A model generated the notes under the pieces. That model searched no databases. It was not told the origin of the DNA and worked only from the letters and a program-made list of their open reading frames with translations. A stretch of 64,000 bases of DNA from NCBI GenBank assembly GCA_030262725.1, contig JAJSZS010000008.1:25226-89225 (forward strand). Reading direction: 5' to 3'. The position numbers and the translations under genes were made by a program. Origin of the DNA: Candidatus Desulfofervidus auxilii (GTDB lineage Bacteria; Desulfobacterota; Desulfofervidia; Desulfofervidales; Desulfofervidaceae). Of the stretch, positions 25,549 through 34,446 are shown piece by piece (position 1 is the stretch's first letter; each line of letters opens with the position of its first letter).

Positions 25549-26013
25549 TTAAGAAGGTAAAGCAATCAGACCTAAGAAGGCGACAATACATATCAAACCA
25601 GCGATAAAAGCTAAAGCAGAAAAAAGATATTCTTTTTGTTTTAAAAGTGCTAAACCAGAAAAAAACATAGCAGGAATAACAGCAAAGACACCAAAAGCAA
25701 TACCAAACATGGTTAATCCATCACCACTGCTAAGTTTAGTTAAATACCAATGTCCTTGTGGTAATTTTCCTATAACTTCATTCCATATGGTAGCAATATT
25801 ATTTCCTTGCCAAGCAAGAGAAAAAACTTGGGGTATATCCCTATAGTTTTTTCCTGCAATAAAAGCAAAAGCTGTACCAATAGTAGCAATTATTGCTCCT
25901 AATAAAGTCCCCCAATAAATGATCTCTCCATAAACAATTGCTGCAAGTGGTGGTTTAGGTTTGGTTTCCTCTGTTATGATTATTTCCTTAGTTATAACCA
26001 TTTCTTGAGCCAT
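25549..26013 (-). CDS. DUF1634-like membrane protein, second copy
   Basis: A 154-residue protein with about four membrane helices. It has an N-terminal tail (VITKEIIITEETKPK) and then shares PLAAIVYGEIIYWG and GHWYLTKLSSGDGLTMFGIA with the protein at 18542-18967. It follows a TauE/SafE permease by 15 bases, in the same order as the first copy, and ends at a strong terminator. Probably a permease partner. GGGGGTG precedes the ATG. Confidence 0.68.
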   Translation of the reverse strand: MAQEMVITKEIIITEETKPKPPLAAIVYGEIIYWGTLLGAIIATIGTAFAFIAGKNYRDIPQVFSLAWQGNNIATIWNEVIGKLPQGHWYLTKLSSGDGLTMFGIAFGVFAVIPAMFFSGLALLKQKEYLFSALAFIAGLICIVAFLGLIALPS

Positions 26014-26028
26014 AATTTCACCCCCTAA

Positions 26029-27114
26029 TTAAAATATAGGTAAATCTATGCCAAATATTCCTTCTATTCCACGGATTATTAATTTAATGCTTGTTAAAAA
26101 CAAAATGCCAATAAGTATATATCTTACAAATGCTGCTTTGACTTTAACTAAGATAGTTGCTCCAATGATTCCACCAACAACCTGTCCCAACATCCAGGGT
26201 GCAGCAAAAAGAGGGAGTAAAGCACCATATATAATATATGGCCATATAGCAGCAGCATTACCTATAGCAAGCAAAACACCGCTACAAGCAGCTGATACTT
26301 TTAATGGAACTGCCATAACAAAATTTAAAACAGGTACTACTGCCCATCCTCCACCAAGTCCAAAAAATCCTCCTGTAAATCCTACTAAAGCAAAAAGTAA
26401 GAATCCAGGAATGCCTCTTGTAGCTTGATAATTTATTAATTTTTTTAATGATTCTTCCCAGTAACTTCCGCTAAGTCTTAATCTTTTAGTAAAACTATCT
26501 ACATGTTTTACTTCAGGATATTCTGTTTTGGCACCTCCAAAAACAAACATAAGAGCAATAAAAACAAGAGTAACTCCTAATGCGAGTCTTACAATGGCAT
26601 CGCCTAATGCCCCTAAATATGCTGAAAGATAGACAGCACTAAAAGCTCCTACCATAGCTCCAAGAACAATGGGAATTGAACAGAAATATACAATTTTGAT
26701 ATCAGCTAATCCCTTTCTCATAAATGGGCCTGTGGATATTAATCCACTAAACATAGCTACAACAAGTCCTGTTGCTCTGACTAATAGTGTATCAAGTGAT
26801 GTAAAACCTAAAACAATAGGAGTAAATAAAACTCCTCCTCCAACTCCTGCTATAACAGCCACTATAGCAATACCAGTGCTTAATAAGAAAGATACAACGA
26901 TTATTCCTAGCATAAATGATGGGCTCATAATTTCTGTAGGGTGCACTTTTGAAAATAAAGCCATAGCTATATATGAGATGGCAATCAAAAATAGCAATAA
27001 GGCTGCCTCTAACATACCAGTCCCTTCATAAGAGCCTGCTTCAGCCAGAGTAGCAACTTCAAGTAAATACTCAGCTTTTCTTCTTGCCCTTTTTAATGTG
27101 CTTAATACCCCCAT
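26029..27114 (-). CDS. TauE/SafE permease with AEAG N-terminus
   Basis: A 361-residue anion permease with about eight membrane helices. Family motifs: VAVIAGVGGGVLFTPIVLGF near residue 101 and TGGFFGLGGGWAVVPVLNF near 256. It is paralogous to the permease at 18980-20011 (shared EYPEV..VDSFT.RL loop). The first 30 residues are a cytoplasmic extension, RKAEYLLEVATLAEAGSYEG, that resembles the AEAG segment of the two small neighbours, so the two modules may interact. AAAGGAG precedes the ATG. A sigma-54-like promoter and three dyads lie upstream. Substrate probably sulfite or a related sulfur anion, unproven. Confidence 0.82.
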   Translation of the reverse strand: MGVLSTLKRARRKAEYLLEVATLAEAGSYEGTGMLEAALLLFLIAISYIAMALFSKVHPTEIMSPSFMLGIIVVSFLLSTGIAIVAVIAGVGGGVLFTPIVLGFTSLDTLLVRATGLVVAMFSGLISTGPFMRKGLADIKIVYFCSIPIVLGAMVGAFSAVYLSAYLGALGDAIVRLALGVTLVFIALMFVFGGAKTEYPEVKHVDSFTKRLRLSGSYWEESLKKLINYQATRGIPGFLLFALVGFTGGFFGLGGGWAVVPVLNFVMAVPLKVSAACSGVLLAIGNAAAIWPYIIYGALLPLFAAPWMLGQVVGGIIGATILVKVKAAFVRYILIGILFLTSIKLIIRGIEGIFGIDLPIF

Positions 27115-27151
27115 AATAATTCTCCTTTAAATTTTTCATTAAATATGGAAT

Positions 27152-27166
27152 ACAAGTTTTATGCCA
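27152..27166 (-). promoter_or_regulatory. Sigma-54-like promoter of second TauE operon
   Basis: On the minus strand TGGCATAAAACTTGT keeps the spacing and the TGGCATA start of the other sigma-54 promoters here, but the -12 element is TTGT in place of TTGC. The start would lie about 25 bases before the ATG. Three dyads 70-155 bases upstream are well placed as enhancers. Confidence 0.5.
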
Positions 27167-27220
27167 ATTTCATAAGTTACGTAATAAATTAACTTTTTTG
27201 ACATAAGCCTTTAAATAAAA

Positions 27221-27235
27221 TGGCTATTGTGTTGC
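27221..27235 (+). promoter_or_regulatory. Possible sigma-54 promoter toward lon-like gene
   Basis: TGGCTATTGTGTTGC matches TGGC-N7-TTGC, 130 bases before the lon-like ATG. The first activator-type dyad overlaps it, so it may be coincidental; the sigma-70 promoter closer to the gene is stronger. Confidence 0.35.
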
Positions 27236-27320
27236 ATTTTGTAATAATAAATTTAATGACTTTGAAAATTAAAAAAGCTAATTATGTTACATAATGAAAC
27301 TTAAATATTGCAATGTGTAA
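27232..27320. promoter_or_regulatory. Three TTGCA-N3-TGNAA dyads
   Basis: TTGCATTTTGTAA (27232-27244), TTACATAATGAAA (27287-27299) and TTGCAATGTGTAA (27308-27320). All share TTRCA-N3-TGNAA, as does 25483-25495. They lie between the divergent permease and lon-like genes. A binding site for the NtrC-type regulator at 23325 is the simplest reading. Confidence 0.5.
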
Positions 27321-27332
27321 CTTAGATTGCCA

Positions 27333-27361
27333 TTGATATCAGAATCAAACTAAGATATAAT
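27333..27361 (+). promoter_or_regulatory. Sigma-70 promoter of lon-like gene
   Basis: TTGATA (27333-27338), a 17-base spacer and a perfect TATAAT (27356-27361). The expected start falls at or next to the ATG at 27368, and no ribosome binding site is present, so the transcript is probably leaderless. Confidence 0.65.
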
Positions 27362-27367
27362 TTTTTT

Positions 27368-29365
27368 ATGAAATTTTTTAAAAAATCTGAAGAAAAACAA
27401 ATTCCGGAAATAGAAGAATTACAAAAAATTATTAATGAAACTCAATTACCTCCAAATGTTAGAGAGATTGCTATTCAAGAATTAGAAAGACTTTCTAGGA
27501 TGAGTCCTAGTACAGCAGAATTTACTGTTGGTGTTAACTATGTTGAGTATTTAATTACTCTTCCCTGGTATAAAAAGACCCAAGATAATTTGGATATAAA
27601 TTGGGCAGAGAAAATCCTTAATGAAAATCATTATGGTTTAAAGAGTGTTAAAGAAAGAATTTTGGAATATTTAGCTGTTAGAAAATTAAGATTAGAAAGG
27701 AAATATCAAATACTAGTAGTAGATGATGATGAAACTGCCAGGAATAATTTACAACATATTTTAAAAAAAGAAGATTATGAAGTAGCTACAGCAAGTAATG
27801 CTATAGATGCACTTAGGTTGCTTGAAACTGTTGAGTTTGATGTGATCCTTACTGATTTAAGGATGAAAGACATAGATGGCATGGAATTATTAGAAAAAAT
27901 TAAGTGTAAGTATCCAGAAATGCAAGTTATTATGATTACCGCTTATGCTACAATTCCATCGGCAGTAGAAGCTATTAAAAAAGGGGCTTATCATTATATT
28001 GCTAAACCTTTCCAATTGGAGGAAGTCCGAAATACTGTAAGAGAAGCATTAGAAAGAAAATTTTTACAACAAGAGATAAAAGGTCCAATTTTATGTTTTG
28101 TAGGCCCACCAGGTACAGGAAAAACTTCATTAGGTAAGTCTATTGCTCAAGCATTAGGGAGAAAATTCATTCGTATTTCACTTGCAGGGATGAAAGATGA
28201 GGCGGAAATAAGAGGACATCCACGTACATATGTAGCTGCTCTTCCAGGTAGAATAATTCGTGAAATACGTCGGGCTGGGACTATTAATCCTGTATTTATG
28301 TTAGATGAAGTAGATAAAATAGGTCAAGATTTTAAGGGTGATCCAGCTTCTGCTTTGCTAGAAGTCCTTGATCCTGAACAAAATGCTAGCTTTACTGATT
28401 ATTATTTGGATGTACCATTTGATTTATCAAAAGTCATGTTTATTACTACTGCTAATATTACAGATCCCATTCCAGATCCACTTTTAGATAGAATGGAGAT
28501 TTTACCTTTTTCAGGATATACAGATGAAGAAAAAGAAAAAATTGCCTTTCAATTTATTATTCCTAGACAAATTAAAGAAAATGGACTGTCTAAAAATCCT
28601 CCAAGGTTTACAACTGATGCAGTATATAAAATTATTCGTGAATACACATATGAAGCAGGTGTAAGAAGTCTAGAAAGAGAGATTGCTTCTATTTGTAGAA
28701 AAATTGCTAGAAAAATTGTTAAAAACAATAATATCTCTAAAAAGGACTTTAATATAGATTCTCAACTTGTAGAGAAATATCTTGGTCCAAGAAAGTTTTA
28801 CCATGAAGTGGCACAAGCAAAAGATCGTATAGGAGTGACTACTGGTCTTGTATGGACGGAAGTAGGAGGAGATATTATCTTTGTTGAAGCTACGAAGATG
28901 AAAGGGAAAAGAGAACTTATTTTGACAGGTTCATTAGGAAATGTAATGCGTGAATCTGCACAGGCAGCTTTGAGCTATGTTCGTAGCAATGCAGAATTAT
29001 TTGGGATTCCACCAGATTTTTTTGATTATCATGATATTCATATTCATGTTCCTGCAGGGGCTATACCAAAGGATGGCCCTTCTGCTGGTATAACTATTGC
29101 TTTAGCCCTAATTTCTCTTTTAACAGGAAGACCAGCAAGAAGAGATGTAGGAATGAGTGGTGAGTTGACTTTAAGTGGCAGAGTTTTGCCAGTAGCAGGA
29201 ATTAGAGAAAAAATATTAGCTGCTAGGCGAGCTGGAGTAAAAATTGTAATCTTACCTAGTAAAAATAAGGTTGATGTTGAAGATCTTCCAGAAAGTATAC
29301 GAAAAGATTTAAATATCATTTTAATAGACAAAATTGAAGATATTGTAGATTTAGTTTTAAGATAA
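27368..29365 (+). CDS. Lon-like protease with inserted receiver domain
   Basis: A 665-residue ATP-dependent protease. Residues 1-110 are the helical part that normally precedes the AAA module ([20 protein letters not shown]); the large N-terminal substrate domain of standard Lon is missing. A complete receiver domain is inserted at about 114-238: VVDDDE, Asp163 in ILTDLRM, ITAYAT, Lys213 in AKPF. The Lon sequence resumes at [18 protein letters not shown] (Walker A 246-253). The Ser-Lys dyad is intact: Ser572 in KDGPSAG and Lys615, 43 residues apart as in E. coli Lon. Phosphorylation could thus switch proteolysis. The receiver closely resembles that of the regulator at 23325, so the same kinases may act on both. 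uvrC follows after two bases. Confidence 0.9.
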   Translation: MKFFKKSEEKQIPEIEELQKIINETQLPPNVREIAIQELERLSRMSPSTAEFTVGVNYVEYLITLPWYKKTQDNLDINWAEKILNENHYGLKSVKERILEYLAVRKLRLERKYQILVVDDDETARNNLQHILKKEDYEVATASNAIDALRLLETVEFDVILTDLRMKDIDGMELLEKIKCKYPEMQVIMITAYATIPSAVEAIKKGAYHYIAKPFQLEEVRNTVREALERKFLQQEIKGPILCFVGPPGTGKTSLGKSIAQALGRKFIRISLAGMKDEAEIRGHPRTYVAALPGRIIREIRRAGTINPVFMLDEVDKIGQDFKGDPASALLEVLDPEQNASFTDYYLDVPFDLSKVMFITTANITDPIPDPLLDRMEILPFSGYTDEEKEKIAFQFIIPRQIKENGLSKNPPRFTTDAVYKIIREYTYEAGVRSLEREIASICRKIARKIVKNNNISKKDFNIDSQLVEKYLGPRKFYHEVAQAKDRIGVTTGLVWTEVGGDIIFVEATKMKGKRELILTGSLGNVMRESAQAALSYVRSNAELFGIPPDFFDYHDIHIHVPAGAIPKDGPSAGITIALALISLLTGRPARRDVGMSGELTLSGRVLPVAGIREKILAARRAGVKIVILPSKNKVDVEDLPESIRKDLNIILIDKIEDIVDLVLR

Positions 29366-29367
29366 AT

Positions 29368-31140
29368 ATGGAGTTAGAAAAATCTGTTGAACAATTGCCA
29401 CATCAACCAGGTGTTTATCTTATAAAAGATAAGAGAGGGCATATTATTTATGTTGGCAAGGCAAAAGATTTACAAAAACGAGTAAAAAGCTATTTTTCTC
29501 GTCAGACTTCTGCTAAAGTGAAATCCATGTTAAGCCAGGCAGTTCAGATTGATTATATTATTACACCTTCAGAAAAGGAAGCATTGATTCTTGAATGTAA
29601 TCTCATTAAGACTCATAAGCCTCGTTATAATGTAGTGTTACGAGATGATAAAAATTACCCATATTTAAGAATTGATTTAAATGAAAAATGGCCAAGGTTT
29701 GTTATTGTAAGGCGTATGCAAAAGGATGGGGCAAAATATTTTGGCCCATTTGCTTCTGCTAAGGCAGTGAGGGAGACATTAAAATCAATGAGCCAATTAT
29801 TTCCTTTAAGAAGATGTAGTGATTTTGTTTTAATGCATAGAAAAAGACCTTGTTTAAATTATCAAATTGGTCGTTGTGTTGCACCATGTGTAGGTTATGT
29901 GACAGAAGAAGAATATAAAAAGCTTGCTTTTCAAGCCTGTTTATTTTTAGAAGGGCAAGCAGATGGGCTCTTAGAAACTTTGGAAAATGAGATGAAAAAA
30001 GCCTCTGCTAATCTTGAATTTGAAAGAGCAGCTTTTTATCGAGATAGAATATTTGCCATCAAACGTACATTAGAAAAACAGGCAATGGTTTCTTCTGACT
30101 TTGTTAATCAAGATATAATGGGATATTTGTCTTGGCCAGAAAAAGAGAAAAAGATAGAAGTGATTGTATTGCAAGTAAGAAATGGATATTTGCTTGGGGA
30201 GAGAAACTATACTCTTTCCCTTTCTATGGCATCTCCTAAAGAGGCTTTTAAAAGATTTTTAGAACAGTATTATTATCGCCAGGATTTTATTCCTTCTGAA
30301 ATTATTATTCCTTTTTTGCCAGAAGAAAAAAAGGTTTGGGAGGAATGGTTAAGTGAAAAAGCTAATGGAAAAGTAAATATCACTACTCCTCAAACAGAAG
30401 AGCATAAAAGACTTTTGACAATGGCAATAGAAAACCTTAAGCATCACCTTAATACAAAATTGATGGAAAAAAGTGTCCTTTTTACTTTAAAATCTATTTT
30501 AAATTTGCCTCAAATACCTAAAAGGATTGAATGTTTTGATATCTCAAATATTCAAGGGCAATTTGCTGTTGCCTCTATGGTTGTTTTTATAGATGGAGAA
30601 CCAGCAAAGGATGAATATCGTCGTTTTAAATTAAAACAAGAAGGCTTTCCCAATGATTATGCTATGATGGAAGAGGTGTTAAGCAGAAGATTTTCAAAGA
30701 ATGAGACATTACCAGATTTATTATTAATAGATGGAGGTAAAGGGCAATTAAAAATAGCTATTGAAGTACTTAAAAAAAATGGTCTTAATATATCTGTGGC
30801 AGCCATTGCTAAAGGAAGAGAAGGAGAAGAAGATAAAATTTATCTACCAGAAAGGAAAAATCCTTTAATGCTTAAATCATATTCACCTGCTTTAAGATTT
30901 TTAAAGCATATTCGAGATGAGGCTCATCGGTTCGCAATTAGCTATTATAAAAAACTTCATAGAAAGGAGTTATTGGACTCTGCACTTGAGAATATTCCTG
31001 GTCTTGGTCCAAAGAGAAGGGCTTTGTTATGGCAACATTTTAATTCTTTAGAAGAGATAAAAAATGCCTCTCTTGAAACTCTCTGTAAAATAGGATTACC
31101 TTATTCTGTAGCAAAGTCTTTAAAAGAGGCATTAACTTAA
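29368..31140 (+). CDS. uvrC: UvrABC excinuclease subunit C
   Basis: A 590-residue nucleotide excision repair endonuclease that makes both incisions around a lesion bound by UvrB. The GIY-YIG domain is at the N-terminus (GVYLIKDKRGHIIYVGKAK), cysteines RRCSDF and RPCLNYQIGRCVAPC follow, then the UVR domain near 200-235, the RNase H-like domain (ECFDISNIQG, LLIDGGKGQL) and the terminal helix-hairpin-helix (ENIPGLGPKRRALLW). Length is normal. It starts two bases after the lon-like gene, so it is probably cotranscribed with it. Confidence 0.95.
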   Translation: MELEKSVEQLPHQPGVYLIKDKRGHIIYVGKAKDLQKRVKSYFSRQTSAKVKSMLSQAVQIDYIITPSEKEALILECNLIKTHKPRYNVVLRDDKNYPYLRIDLNEKWPRFVIVRRMQKDGAKYFGPFASAKAVRETLKSMSQLFPLRRCSDFVLMHRKRPCLNYQIGRCVAPCVGYVTEEEYKKLAFQACLFLEGQADGLLETLENEMKKASANLEFERAAFYRDRIFAIKRTLEKQAMVSSDFVNQDIMGYLSWPEKEKKIEVIVLQVRNGYLLGERNYTLSLSMASPKEAFKRFLEQYYYRQDFIPSEIIIPFLPEEKKVWEEWLSEKANGKVNITTPQTEEHKRLLTMAIENLKHHLNTKLMEKSVLFTLKSILNLPQIPKRIECFDISNIQGQFAVASMVVFIDGEPAKDEYRRFKLKQEGFPNDYAMMEEVLSRRFSKNETLPDLLLIDGGKGQLKIAIEVLKKNGLNISVAAIAKGREGEEDKIYLPERKNPLMLKSYSPALRFLKHIRDEAHRFAISYYKKLHRKELLDSALENIPGLGPKRRALLWQHFNSLEEIKNASLETLCKIGLPYSVAKSLKEALT

Positions 31141-31148
31141 ATAAAACA

Positions 31149-32399
31149 ATGTTTTCAATTTATACATTAGGATTGTGGCTTGGGGTAAGTTTTAGTTTGC
31201 CACTAGGAATAATTCATCCAAAAATAAAACATTATATAAAAAATCGTCTTGGACACCATCTTAACTATCCATTTTTTTCTAATCAACCTGTTTGGTTTCA
31301 TGCCCTTTCTGTTGGTGAAGTGCTTTCAGTAGTACCTTTGGTAAAAGCATTTAAAAAAAGATATTCAGAAATTTCTATTTTTTTTACTGCTAGCACACTT
31401 ACTGGTCATGAGATGGCTAAAAAACAATTAAAAGATATAGCTGATGCTATAAACTATTTTCCATTAGATTTTCCTAATGTTATAAATCATTATTTAAAAC
31501 GAATTAATCCAAGGCTTATTATATTCACAGAGACAGATATATGGCCTAATTTTTTAAATATAATGCATAAAAATCATATTCCAACTATACTTATCAGTGC
31601 AAGGATATCTGAACGTTCTTATAAGAGATATTGTTTAATAAAAAGTTGGGTTTCTCATGTTATAAATCATCTTGAATTTATAGGGGCACAGAGAGAGGAG
31701 GATAAAAGGCGCTTTTTGGGATTAGGTTTTAAAAAAGAAAAAATTAAAGTAATAGGTAGTCTTAAATTTGATTTGCCTTTACCTGATTTGGGTCAAAAAA
31801 CACTGATAAGAAAAGAATTAAACATTTCCTTAAAACAAACTATCTGGATAGCAGGAAGTACTCATCGGGGTGAAGATGAAATTATTTTAAAAGTTCATCG
31901 AGCTCTTTTGTCCCTTTTTCCTAATCTCTGTTTAATTATTGCCCCACGCCATCCAGAAAGGTTTGATGAAGTAACAGCACTTTCTTTAAAAATGGGATTT
32001 CGTACTAAACGACGTACAGAAGATAAAAAAGGGGATTATGAAGTAATTGTGCTTGATACTTTAGGAGAATTAGCTAAAGCATATGGTATTTCTCATTTTG
32101 CCTTTGTTGGAGGTAGCTTTGTTCCTATAGGTGGGCATAATCCATTAGAAGTAGCAGTTTGGGCAAGACCAGTTATCTTTGGGCCATATATGTTTAATTT
32201 CAGTGAGATTGCCAAAATGTTAGTAGAAAACAAAGCAGCTATTGAAGTAAAGGATGAAAAAATGTTATTTCAGGTTTGTCGTTTTCTATTAGAAGATAAA
32301 TCTGCTGCTGAGATAATAGGAGAGCAGGGTAGAAAATTAGTAACTGCACATCAAGGAGTGATAGAACATTATTTAAAATTAATAGAAAAATGGATTTAA
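31149..32399 (+). CDS. waaA: Kdo transferase
   Basis: A 416-residue GT-B transferase that adds Kdo from CMP-Kdo to lipid IVA on the inner face of the cytoplasmic membrane. An N-terminal hydrophobic segment anchors it. Family patterns: WFHALSVGEVLSVVPLVKA near residue 49, FFTASTLTGHEMA near 78, TETDIWPNFL near 130, IAGSTHRGEDE near 236, and FVGGSFVPIGGHNPLEVAVW near 320. The stop overlaps the lpxK start by ten bases, linking the two lipid A steps. Confidence 0.92.
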   Translation: MFSIYTLGLWLGVSFSLPLGIIHPKIKHYIKNRLGHHLNYPFFSNQPVWFHALSVGEVLSVVPLVKAFKKRYSEISIFFTASTLTGHEMAKKQLKDIADAINYFPLDFPNVINHYLKRINPRLIIFTETDIWPNFLNIMHKNHIPTILISARISERSYKRYCLIKSWVSHVINHLEFIGAQREEDKRRFLGLGFKKEKIKVIGSLKFDLPLPDLGQKTLIRKELNISLKQTIWIAGSTHRGEDEIILKVHRALLSLFPNLCLIIAPRHPERFDEVTALSLKMGFRTKRRTEDKKGDYEVIVLDTLGELAKAYGISHFAFVGGSFVPIGGHNPLEVAVWARPVIFGPYMFNFSEIAKMLVENKAAIEVKDEKMLFQVCRFLLEDKSAAEIIGEQGRKLVTAHQGVIEHYLKLIEKWI

Positions 32400-33457
32400 A
32401 TCGCCTTTTTTATCTGTTTCAAGAAGGCCCTTATACTTTAAAACTTTTTGCCTATGGTTTAAGCACTTTTTATTTTGGTGGTTTAAGATTACATCAATTT
32501 CTTTATAAATCAGGATTATTATCTCAAAAAAAATTACCTTCTAAAATAATAAGTATAGGAAATTTATCTGTAGGTGGAAGTGGCAAAACCCCATTTGTTA
32601 TTTTTTTAGCTAAATTTTTTAAATCCATGGGGGAAAAAGTAATAGTAGTTACACGGGGTTATAAAAGTCAATCAAAATCATTTATAGTTTCTGATGGAAA
32701 TAAGATTTATCTAACAGCAAAACAAGCTGGTGATGAAAGTTATCTTTTGGCAAGCAATTTAAAAGGAATTCCTGTTTTGAAAGGGAAAAATCGATATAAG
32801 GCAATCAAATTGGCTTATAAATATTTTTCTCCTAAAATTGTCATTTTAGATGATGCTTTTCAACACTATGCCTTAAAAAGAGACATTGATATTGTTTTAT
32901 TAAATGCAAAAAATCCTTTTGGAAATGGCTATTTATTACCAAGAGGTATTTTGCGTGAACCTATATCTGCATTAAAAAGAGCTCATGCAGTAATTATCAC
33001 AAAGGTAAGGCATGAGAGGGAAATAAAGAAGTTTAGAAATTTTTTAAAAAAGAATTTTTCTCATTTGGCTATTTTTGATGCTTTTTCATATATAAATAAA
33101 ATTTTCAATCTTAAAGGAGAATCTTTTAGTCCTTTTATGCTTTATAATAAACCTTGCTTAATATTTTGTGGTTTAGCAAATCCAAAAAATTTTTATGAAA
33201 CTTGTAAAGAGTTAAATATAAAAATAATAAAATTTTTTTCATATCCAGATCATTATTTTTATACAGAAAAAGATATAAAAAATCTTATCAAAATGGCAAA
33301 AATTTTTGGTGCAGAAGCATTGGTAACAACAGAAAAGGATGCAGTAAAATTAAAATCATTTAATTTTGATTATCCATTATATTATCTTCAATTAGAGATT
33401 AAACTTTATCAAGAAGAAGCATTTAAAAAATGGATAATAAAAAAATTGGCATTTTAG
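32390..33457 (+). CDS. lpxK: Tetraacyldisaccharide 4'-kinase
   Basis: A 355-residue lipid A kinase that phosphorylates the 4' position of the disaccharide. It has an N-terminal hydrophobic region, the Walker A motif SVGGSGKTPFV near residue 59, VVTRGYKS, AGDESYLLA and the conserved ILDDAFQHYALKRDIDIVLL near 160. The C-terminal FFSYPDHYFYTEKDI and ALVTTEKDAVKL are also typical. It overlaps waaA at the start and waaF by 28 bases at the end. Confidence 0.92.
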   Translation: MDLNRLFYLFQEGPYTLKLFAYGLSTFYFGGLRLHQFLYKSGLLSQKKLPSKIISIGNLSVGGSGKTPFVIFLAKFFKSMGEKVIVVTRGYKSQSKSFIVSDGNKIYLTAKQAGDESYLLASNLKGIPVLKGKNRYKAIKLAYKYFSPKIVILDDAFQHYALKRDIDIVLLNAKNPFGNGYLLPRGILREPISALKRAHAVIITKVRHEREIKKFRNFLKKNFSHLAIFDAFSYINKIFNLKGESFSPFMLYNKPCLIFCGLANPKNFYETCKELNIKIIKFFSYPDHYFYTEKDIKNLIKMAKIFGAEALVTTEKDAVKLKSFNFDYPLYYLQLEIKLYQEEAFKKWIIKKLAF

Positions 33458-34446
33458 TACGTTCTCCAAATTGGCTCGGTGATGCTGTTATGTGTTTACC
33501 TTTTTTAGAAAATTTGCGAGTTATTTATCCAGATGCCTGGATTGGGATATGGTGTTATTCTAATTTAAAGGATTTATTTAAAGCATACCAAGGTGTTGAT
33601 GAAATCATTATTTTACCTAAAAATAAATTTTTTATTTTAAAACAGCGTTCTAAATTAAAAAAATTATTTTCTATATGTATTCTTTTGCCAAATTCATTTT
33701 CTTCTGCTCTTATATCTTTTTTAGCAGGCATTCCAAAAAGAATTGGTTATGACACAGATGGAAGGAGGCTATTTTTAACAAAATCATATCCTGCTCCAAA
33801 AGGCATTCATCAAATTGATTATTTTCTCCATCTAATTAAATGTTTAGGATATAATCCAAAACCATTTACTCCTAATTTAAAACCACTACCTGAAGGGGAA
33901 AAAGAAAAAGAATTATTAAGGAAAAAATATGGATGGGGAAAGGAATATGTTATTTTTGCACCAGGTGCAGCTTATGGTTTAGCTAAATGTTGGCCACCAA
34001 TTTATTTTGCAAAATTGGCAGAAAAGATTAAAAAAACAGGCAGAGAAATTATTTTAGTAGGAAGCAAAAAGGACAAAAATGTTACTTCACTTATTTTAAG
34101 TTATTTAAGAAATCAAAAAGGCATTTATGATATTACTGGAAAAACAACACTTGCTGGTATTATAAGCATTATAAAAGAAGCTAGTATAGTGATAAGTAAC
34201 GATTCAGGTCTTATGCATTTAACTGCTGCTTTAAGATGTCCCCAAATTGCCATTTTTGGTCCAACCTCTCCTGCACGCACTAGTCCTTATGGTAACACTA
34301 CATACATTATTCACCATCCTGTTCCTTGTAGTCCTTGTACTTATCGCCAATGCCCTAAGGATCACATTTGCATGAAACAGATTAGCGTAGATGAGGTATT
34401 TAATATTTATCAAAAAATTAAAACTCATAGCTATAATACACCTTAA
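33430..34446 (+). CDS. waaF: Lipopolysaccharide heptosyltransferase II
   Basis: A 338-residue GT9 transferase that adds the second heptose of the LPS inner core. N-terminal VRSPNWLGDAVMCLPFL is diagnostic, then FAPGAAYGLAKCWPPIYFA near 177, SNDSGLMHLTAALRCPQIAI near 255 and a C-terminal cysteine-rich part (PCSPCTYRQCPKDHICM) common in waaF. The ATG lies 28 bases inside lpxK. Its 3' end overlaps the convergent coiled-coil gene by 29 bases. Confidence 0.9.
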   Translation: MDNKKIGILVRSPNWLGDAVMCLPFLENLRVIYPDAWIGIWCYSNLKDLFKAYQGVDEIIILPKNKFFILKQRSKLKKLFSICILLPNSFSSALISFLAGIPKRIGYDTDGRRLFLTKSYPAPKGIHQIDYFLHLIKCLGYNPKPFTPNLKPLPEGEKEKELLRKKYGWGKEYVIFAPGAAYGLAKCWPPIYFAKLAEKIKKTGREIILVGSKKDKNVTSLILSYLRNQKGIYDITGKTTLAGIISIIKEASIVISNDSGLMHLTAALRCPQIAIFGPTSPARTSPYGNTTYIIHHPVPCSPCTYRQCPKDHICMKQISVDEVFNIYQKIKTHSYNTP

